From contig JAAYDR010000059.1 in assembly GCA_012729115.1 (NCBI GenBank), positions 19,556 through 83,555 on the forward strand: DNA of 64,000 nt, in the 5' to 3' direction. The notes beneath the pieces were generated by a model that searched no databases, was not told where the DNA came from, and saw only the letters and a list, made by a program, of their open reading frames with translations. A program made the translations under genes and the position numbers. Numbering within the stretch: the stretch's first letter is position 1; each line of letters starts with the position of its first letter. The stretch comes from Clostridiales bacterium. Lineage in GTDB: Bacteria > Bacillota > Clostridia > Christensenellales > Aristaeellaceae. Below are positions 58,137 through 64,000 of the stretch, piece by piece.

Positions 58137-59066
58137 CTATGACAGAGAGTAGGCGGCGATCCCGATGAAGAGAGCCAGGGACAGCAGCGTTTGAACAGAA
58201 AGTGTGGTGGAGATGTACTCTCCATGGCCTGTCACGTCCGCATACAGAGGGATAATGAAGGGCGCGGGCATGCTGTATGCCAGCAGCATCGCAACAAAGA
58301 GCGGCTTGTCAAAGGGAATGAAATGAAAAACAATGAACGCACTTGCCACCAGAAGGGAGACCATCACGGCAAGACGCAAACCGACGGTTTTGAGCACCGG
58401 CAACAGCAGCGATTTTTCAAAGCTCAGTTCATATCCCACGATGATGAGAATGAGCGCGCTGGTGGGCGCGGCGATAAACTGGATTACATCCTGGAGGATG
58501 GCGCCCACCGGGGAGGTGAGCACCCATTGTCCAATGCCCAGCATGCCCAGCAGCGCGCCCAGCACGATACATACAAACACAACATTGTGCAGCATGTTCT
58601 TTCCCAGTATTCTCAGGTCCGTCTTCTCTCCGCCGGTTGCTTTCAGCGCGGCCAGAAAGACCGTGAATGCACAAAAGGTCTGCCCGATATCCACCATAGC
58701 GAAGAGTTGGGTTTGTCCGGCATACAAAAGCCCAAAGAGAGCATAACCCAGCATGCCGCCCTCAAAGTTCGTCAGCAGAAAGGGCAGAAATTTCCCATAG
58801 GGCTTCACCAAGCGCCGCAGCAGAAAACCCAGCGCCAACCCAAGCACACAGGACAGAAACACGACGGCAAAGGTGAGAGCGATTCTGCCTGAATACTGGG
58901 CAGTGAGAAACGCAAAGAACAATACGGCAGGAAGCGTCACATTTCCAACCACTGCCTTCAGTCCTGCAAGACCGTCGCTTCTAAAAACCTTCCGATGATT
59001 ACACAGGCATCCCAGCCCAAAGGTGATGAGTACCGGCAGCGCCATCCGTAAAATCGACAAGACCAT
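58137..59066 (-). CDS. AEC (auxin efflux carrier) family transporter
   Basis: A 309-residue membrane protein with ten helices in two five-helix halves. VLITFGLGCLCNHRKVFRSD and GNVTLPAVLFFAFLTAQYSG at the N-terminus and SMPAPFIIPLYADVTG with ISTTLSVQTLLSLALFIGI at the C-terminus are AEC (PF03547) features. Bacterial members export or import organic acids such as malate or malonate. The substrate cannot be read from sequence. It is convergent with the sugar operon and separated from it by that operon's terminator, so a functional link is not implied. Confidence 0.85.
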   Translation of the reverse strand: MVLSILRMALPVLITFGLGCLCNHRKVFRSDGLAGLKAVVGNVTLPAVLFFAFLTAQYSGRIALTFAVVFLSCVLGLALGFLLRRLVKPYGKFLPFLLTNFEGGMLGYALFGLLYAGQTQLFAMVDIGQTFCAFTVFLAALKATGGEKTDLRILGKNMLHNVVFVCIVLGALLGMLGIGQWVLTSPVGAILQDVIQFIAAPTSALILIIVGYELSFEKSLLLPVLKTVGLRLAVMVSLLVASAFIVFHFIPFDKPLFVAMLLAYSMPAPFIIPLYADVTGHGEYISTTLSVQTLLSLALFIGIAAYSLS

Positions 59067-59276
59067 GCGATCTGCTCCTTCGCGCGTTACTCCAGAAGGG
59101 GACTGAGGTCATTGTAACGCGAACGGTGGGCGGTGGCAAGATTGGTAATCGCTTCATCCCAATCCGACGATTTTTTACAGATTGATTAAAATTCTACAAT
59201 TACTTTATCAATTTACCGTAATTTGACAAAAAATGGAAGGAGAACACAGCTGTATGTCGAAAGCGAGGTGTGTAGA

Positions 59277-59282
59277 TACAAT
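59277..59282 (+). promoter_or_regulatory. -10-like element before the large secreted protein gene
   Basis: TACAAT lies 78 bases before the start codon. A TTGACA occurs further upstream at 59224-59229 but is not spaced to it. The 293-base gap otherwise shows AT-rich sequence and no gene. Confidence 0.3.
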
Positions 59283-59359
59283 AGAGAACAATTGAAAACA
59301 TCCCTTAATCTATGCAAATCGCCCGGTATGCCGGGACAGATTCATGGAGGACTATTCTC

Positions 59360-62300
59360 ATGAAACGGCTATTGCAGAAGGCTCTCTCGTTGTATGTGGT
59401 GTTCTCGTTGCTTTGGGGTTCCTTCCCTGCCATGGCGCTAGCGGAGGAATTGGAGGAAGCGCTGCCAACAGCGACAGCGGAGATAACCCCCGAGCCTACG
59501 CCTGACCCTGCGCCAAAAGCGACGGCAGAACCCACAGCTACGCCAGGCCCTACGGCTACGCCAGAGCCCACAAATACGCCAGGGCTCACGCCTATGCCAG
59601 AACCCACTGCGGAAGCGACAGCCGGGACGCAAACAACCGTACCTCCGGTTGATACAGCCACTCCGGAAGCGACGGCTGCCCTGGAGGTGACTGCCACAGC
59701 GGAAGTGACCGCCACCCCGGATATGGCTGCCCTCCCGGAAGCGACCGCCATCCCGGAGGCTTCTTTGCAGCCGGAGGAGAGCCTTTCGCTGCTGTCGGCC
59801 ATGGAGCTTGAAACCCCAGCCATTCCTTGGCTGGAGGGATTTGAGCTGAGCCTAGAAGAAGAGGGGATCGTGGTTACCGGCTACACCGGCGCAGATTCCT
59901 TCGTCACTGTGCCTGACAGTGTGGGCGAGTGGCCGGTGACAGCCATTGCCACAGGCGCATTTGCCGACAATGACACGCTGGCAAGCGTGGAGGTTGCCCA
60001 AGGCATATTGCGGCTGGAAAACCGCGCTTTTGGCAATTGCCCCGCCCTGGAGCATCTTGCCCTGCCTGCCAGCTTGACTTATATCGCCCCCGGCGCTGTG
60101 CAAGACTGCCCCCTGGTTGTGATCAGCGCACCGGGAGGCAGCGTTGCCGCAGATTTTGCCGCTGCCTATGCTGCTGAACGGGTTGATGATAGTCCGCCTG
60201 AGGAGCCTGAAGAACCATCTGGGGAGGAGTACGGCGACTTTGGCCTCTGCTTCCGAGTGGAAAGCGACATTGGCTGCGGCATGCCCGCCGCGCTTTTTGG
60301 CGGAGAGTATATCAACTCCTTTGATGCCAGCCTTTGCCTTGCTGAGGGTACACAATTGGATGGCTTTACTGTCCTTGAGTTTGAATCCCGGACTCCTGAC
60401 ATCCTGGAGGTGGAATGGAAGGCGGAGGGAGAACGTATACGGTTCAGGCTCTTCCCCAGGGACATTGGCCGCGCCCAGCTTTTCATCAGCTTGCAGGACA
60501 ATCGCGACGTCATCTATGAGCAGGATTTCTTCATTGATCTGGAGGAGCTGCCGTACGTATGGGAACAGCCCATCCTGAAGGTAAACGGTCTGACGGATGA
60601 CAATGAGCTGATAGTCGGCCTCAACGAGGCCTTCTGTGTGGACTATACCCTTGAAGGCCCCAATGCGGAAAAGTTTATGGATTATATAGCGCTTTCGCCC
60701 AACATGGAGCATCATGAGCGTTACTTTCAAGACCTTAGCCCTACCCGGAAAAGCATTACCGCGCCGGGCACCTACCCTGTGCAGCTATGTGCCGGTTATC
60801 GCAATTTACGGGTCTTCAATTTTTTCTTTATTGTGGTGAAGGATGCGGACGGCAGCATGCCCCCCCGTCCCCTGGAGGATGAATTCTACTTTACCCAAAA
60901 CGTCACCCCCCTGTACTTCGCGCCGGCCTTTGCAAAGGAGATTCGCATTGGAGAGGTTGAGCTGGCATACGGCAGCTCCTATGAAGCATCCCAGGTGGAC
61001 TACCGCCTGGAGTTCCTGGATGAGGGGGAACCTTCCGCCCAGATGCGCCTGGAGGAAGGAGCTGACTACCAGTCCGACAGTTATCGCGCGCTGCTGGTAC
61101 GCCCAAACCCTGAGGGCGCGCCGGGTATCTCCCGCTATCGGCTCATTGCCACCATCCAGGAAGAGGGCCAGGGTCCTGTGAGGTTCGGCAAAGAATTGAT
61201 GGTGGATATGCAGGAGATCAACACAAGCCAGTTGCCGGGGAGTCCCCTGACGCTGACCGATCATGAGATCCGCCTGTCCTATGAGCCGGGCCGTACGAAG
61301 TATGATGTCTCCTGGCCAGGCATTGTGCTGCCGGAAGGCAAGGCTTTCCCGGAAGGAAGCCATTTTGATTTCTACGTTGTGGAATCCGATGGCAACTGGT
61401 ACCCTTTGTCGGACCTGAGAGAGGAAGCAGCTTGGGAGGCCATCATCAGCGGACAACGGTTCCCCGGCACTCATTACGCCAGCGGCGGCCCCCGTGCGTT
61501 CGATCTGCGCTATGTGGTGAATAAAGGCAACCTTTACTGGTATGGTGAGTTTATGCTATACCATGGTGTAAATCCCAACGATGCTTCGCTTCTGTTTCGT
61601 GTTAATACACCCGGCGAGATGTACTTTGGCCAGGGGGCCGAGTGCGATGTGTGGCTTGGCAGCTTTCGCAGCGACCTGGAGCTAAATGTGCAGGACTATG
61701 GCTTTGAGCTGCTTGAAGGTGACGATGTTCTCTCCGGGGTGAGTGTATATACGGACGATGACTATGACCATGGCGGGCAGGTCTACACGGAGATTGGGAT
61801 GAACGGCAGAATCCTGGGTCTTGGAAGAGCGGTGATTCGGCTTTGGGTCCAGGTGGATGGAACCGTCTATTCCCGCGACATTGCCTATGAGGTCAAAGAA
61901 CCGCCCCGGGAGCTGCCCACGGATTTGACCCCGGTGGGCGGAGATGTACTCACCGTAAAGGCTGGCGAGCGCTTCAGCCTCCCCCGGATGGAGGAGGATC
62001 TTGAAAGCCTGGGCTGTGCCTGGTATCACAGGCTGTATATCCAAAACGACGGCCAAAGGCTCCGCGACAACGGCATCCGGGGCGCGCACGATCTATGCGG
62101 GGATACGGAGTTCTGGGTCGAAGAATCTGGCCGTTATCCACTGGTGTATGAGTTCAGAGCCGGCGGAAACTATTGCATCCGAAAAATGATGACCCTGAGG
62201 GTGACCAATGAGGAGGGCAGTATGCCCTCCACCCAGGTGCTCCTGCGCACCGATCAACGGCGTACCTGGGTGCCCACATTAACCGGCAGTGACAACGGCG

Positions 62301-64000
62301 ACACCATCTATGAACTGGGCGCTGCCTATGCCCACGGCGTGCAGCTGTTGGAAACCGACCGGGAGGAATGGACCTGGACCATCGAGCCTGGTTCCACGGG
62401 CAGGTTTGTCAGCCTGGAGACAACGGATCTGTTCCGCGGCAATGGCCATGAGGCTTCCCGGATGGTGCTCCAGGGCATATACCCGGTGGAACCCGGCTTT
62501 GTAACGCTGAAAGTACATTATGAGGCCTTTGATGAGGACAACAACCTTATTTATTCATCTGACGATGCGAAAACCAACTATTGGACTTTCGAGCTGCGGG
62601 ACAGCTATGTGAAGCCTAAGCTTCGCTTCCAGGGCATGACAGAGTATGCTGCGGATGAAAACGGCCGTGTCCGTGTGAACGCGTTGCAGCCTTCCTTTGA
62701 TGGAATGGATGAGGTGGAAGGTTTTGAACCTTTCAGCAGCAGTTTTTATTTTGTATCCGGCCCTGACTTGGACACTGCCAGGATGAATCCGTTTGGAGAT
62801 GGAATGGAGGATTCCGGCTGCGACATCGATCTGAACCCCGACAAGCCCGGCACCTACGTGCTTTGCCAACGCGTCTGGTCTGGGACGGTGGGATACGACC
62901 TTTACGGGGTTGGGCGTATCCGCATCATCGTGGGAGGTGAGGAACATGCCGGTGTGAGCATCCGTGCAGAAAACCGGTATCCCTTGACTGTCAGCAAACA
63001 ATGCGATGGCTTGACCATTCCCGGCGATTTCTATCCCCAGGGTGTTGTATTGGGCGATGAACTCACCTGGACCATCCAGCGCACCTCGGGTACATCGGCA
63101 GATATGGTGATCTACGCCGATCACTCGTACTGCACCCGTCAACTCACCGCCACCGTGGGGCCGGACAACGATAAGCCCAGGGTCCGGCTATCGGTGGTGG
63201 ATTGCAGCGATGTGGGACAATCAAGCTTCCGCCTTTCCCTGAAGGTTGACACCTCCGACGGAAAGACCTTCACGGCCGAGACCGAGTTTGCCGTCAATGT
63301 TGTGGACGACATGGCTCTTCCAACACTTCACGCCGAGCAGACTTTTTATGAGATCAAGGCGGGAGAGAGCTTCACCATCCCGCAGCCGGACATAACCTTG
63401 CCGGAGGGTGTGGATGAGGAGCAGGTGAACCGCTTCTGGAGTGTGGACCCCGGTGTGTACAACTATACCTGTTTTGACGAAGACGAGGGCAAGCTCAACC
63501 TGAACCTGTACGCCCTGCAGCCCGGCTGTTACTCAGCGCGGTTCTGCGCTTTATTGGGGCTTGCCATCACCGCGGTGGATTATCAGATTGTCGTAGGTAA
63601 GCCTTCCGGTTCTCCCAGGCTGCTTCTCAAAGACCCCTCCGGCGGGAATATAAGTGACCTGAACGCGACGCTTTGCAGTGACCCGGGTCTTTGGGGTTGC
63701 ATCGGCTATGCTGTATTGGAGGGCGCAGTCTTTGCGCCGGAGGACGAGATTGCCTTCAGGGCGGAAAACCTTTCCAGCGGCAGCAACATTCAGGTGAGCC
63801 TGGCACAGCACACCCGTACCTCATGCCAGGTCAGGGCGCTGTATCGCCAGGACTGCAAACCCACCGAAATGTTTCAGCTGACCGTTACCCGAAACGGCGA
63901 GGAAGTGGCCCACACCTCCTTCATCCTGAGTTCTCCCACCGCCATCATCGGAGTAGAGGAAATCACCCTTCACCATGAAGGGCCGGATACCTTGCTTGGA
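59360..64000 (+). CDS. Very large secreted surface protein with BspA-like leucine-rich segment (3' end outside window)
   Basis: An open frame of 1547 codons without a stop runs off the window. Residues 1-28 are a signal peptide ending AMALA. Residues of about 29-150 are a Pro/Thr/Glu/Ala-rich linker with repeated ATPGPTATPEPT-like units. About 155-275 is a BspA-type leucine-rich segment, with VTGYTGADSFVTVPDSVGEW, IATGAFADNDTLASVEVAQG and LENRAFGNCPALEHLALPAS. The rest looks like tandem beta-sandwich domains of unrecognised family, with a recurring KAGExFxxP motif near residues 867 and 1333. It is probably displayed on or shed from the cell surface. GGAGG lies nine bases before the ATG. Any cell-wall anchor would be beyond the window. 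Confidence 0.85.
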   Translation, partial: MKRLLQKALSLYVVFSLLWGSFPAMALAEELEEALPTATAEITPEPTPDPAPKATAEPTATPGPTATPEPTNTPGLTPMPEPTAEATAGTQTTVPPVDTATPEATAALEVTATAEVTATPDMAALPEATAIPEASLQPEESLSLLSAMELETPAIPWLEGFELSLEEEGIVVTGYTGADSFVTVPDSVGEWPVTAIATGAFADNDTLASVEVAQGILRLENRAFGNCPALEHLALPASLTYIAPGAVQDCPLVVISAPGGSVAADFAAAYAAERVDDSPPEEPEEPSGEEYGDFGLCFRVESDIGCGMPAALFGGEYINSFDASLCLAEGTQLDGFTVLEFESRTPDILEVEWKAEGERIRFRLFPRDIGRAQLFISLQDNRDVIYEQDFFIDLEELPYVWEQPILKVNGLTDDNELIVGLNEAFCVDYTLEGPNAEKFMDYIALSPNMEHHERYFQDLSPTRKSITAPGTYPVQLCAGYRNLRVFNFFFIVVKDADGSMPPRPLEDEFYFTQNVTPLYFAPAFAKEIRIGEVELAYGSSYEASQVDYRLEFLDEGEPSAQMRLEEGADYQSDSYRALLVRPNPEGAPGISRYRLIATIQEEGQGPVRFGKELMVDMQEINTSQLPGSPLTLTDHEIRLSYEPGRTKYDVSWPGIVLPEGKAFPEGSHFDFYVVESDGNWYPLSDLREEAAWEAIISGQRFPGTHYASGGPRAFDLRYVVNKGNLYWYGEFMLYHGVNPNDASLLFRVNTPGEMYFGQGAECDVWLGSFRSDLELNVQDYGFELLEGDDVLSGVSVYTDDDYDHGGQVYTEIGMNGRILGLGRAVIRLWVQVDGTVYSRDIAYEVKEPPRELPTDLTPVGGDVLTVKAGERFSLPRMEEDLESLGCAWYHRLYIQNDGQRLRDNGIRGAHDLCGDTEFWVEESGRYPLVYEFRAGGNYCIRKMMTLRVTNEEGSMPSTQVLLRTDQRRTWVPTLTGSDNGDTIYELGAAYAHGVQLLETDREEWTWTIEPGSTGRFVSLETTDLFRGNGHEASRMVLQGIYPVEPGFVTLKVHYEAFDEDNNLIYSSDDAKTNYWTFELRDSYVKPKLRFQGMTEYAADENGRVRVNALQPSFDGMDEVEGFEPFSSSFYFVSGPDLDTARMNPFGDGMEDSGCDIDLNPDKPGTYVLCQRVWSGTVGYDLYGVGRIRIIVGGEEHAGVSIRAENRYPLTVSKQCDGLTIPGDFYPQGVVLGDELTWTIQRTSGTSADMVIYADHSYCTRQLTATVGPDNDKPRVRLSVVDCSDVGQSSFRLSLKVDTSDGKTFTAETEFAVNVVDDMALPTLHAEQTFYEIKAGESFTIPQPDITLPEGVDEEQVNRFWSVDPGVYNYTCFDEDEGKLNLNLYALQPGCYSARFCALLGLAITAVDYQIVVGKPSGSPRLLLKDPSGGNISDLNATLCSDPGLWGCIGYAVLEGAVFAPEDEIAFRAENLSSGSNIQVSLAQHTRTSCQVRALYRQDCKPTEMFQLTVTRNGEEVAHTSFILSSPTAIIGVEEITLHHEGPDTLLG

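Noticed and set aside
59305..63811. Several minus-strand frames of 80-290 codons across the large secreted protein
   Set aside because: The plus frame is open for 1547 codons with a signal peptide, linker and leucine-rich repeats, so the antisense frames are shadows.

Overview
The window looks like the chromosome of a GC-rich member of the Clostridia (Bacillota), probably gut-associated. Supporting evidence: an ylxM-ffh-rpsP-khpA-rimM-trmD block, RNase Y, a BMP/Nup-type nucleoside ABC system, LytR-CpsA-Psr and VanZ proteins, Gram-positive -35/-10 promoters with 17-nt spacers, AGGAGG ribosome binding sites, a DinR/LexA-type SOS box, and a large secreted protein with a BspA-like leucine-rich segment. 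Placement below class (Christensenellales- or Oscillospirales-like) is a guess. I see no rRNA, insertion sequence, CRISPR array or integrase. Most genes are on the minus strand.

Layout. 1-6.3 kb: a parvulin-type foldase, an O-antigen-ligase-like protein, a tiny membrane peptide, VanZ, a cation diffusion facilitator and an LCP ligase. 6.3-10 kb: a split chromate-transporter pair, a COG2509 FAD protein and trpS. 10-20.2 kb: an apparent 10-kb minus-strand operon with two related GT-C-like membrane proteins, a FabG-like reductase, an acyl carrier protein, an acyl-AMP ligase, LuxE-like and LuxC-like proteins, a DPM1/ArnC-like glycosyltransferase, a GNAT acyltransferase and two overlapping SMR-type half-transporters. 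20.4 kb: tRNA-Arg(CCG). 20.6-25.5 kb: nucleoside-type ABC importer, divergent from a ROK-like ASKHA protein behind a strong palindrome. 27-31 kb: zinc-ribbon protein, TPM protein, AI-2E family protein and tag. 31-36 kb: a VOC protein, a DUF368 (PopT-type) carrier, rny with a long structured leader, and a membrane glycosyltransferase. 36-42.2 kb: nucleoside kinase, exonuclease, BaiN-type flavoprotein, RpiR regulator, surE and a small membrane protein. 42.4-46.8 kb: the SRP/S16/TrmD block. 46.9-48.2 kb: an Xre-controlled gene pair and a sigma-region-4-like gene with an SOS box. 48.2-58 kb: a sugar catabolic locus. 58-64 kb: an AEC transporter and a secreted protein of at least 1547 residues cut by the window end.

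How the genes work together (inference). The left half has an envelope-glycopolymer theme: lipid-linked sugar synthesis, flipping, GT-C-type transfer, an acyl-activating and reducing module, polymer ligation (O-antigen-ligase-like, LCP) and carrier recycling (DUF368). The 10-20 kb operon is the best candidate for an undescribed system: a pathway that makes an acyl or aldehyde-derived group and installs it on an undecaprenyl-linked sugar. The sugar locus encodes isomerase, FGGY kinase, ADP-dependent-type kinase, class II ketose-bisphosphate aldolase, RpiR regulator and ABC importer. That is a complete route from an imported sugar to triose phosphates, with an unusual second kinase.
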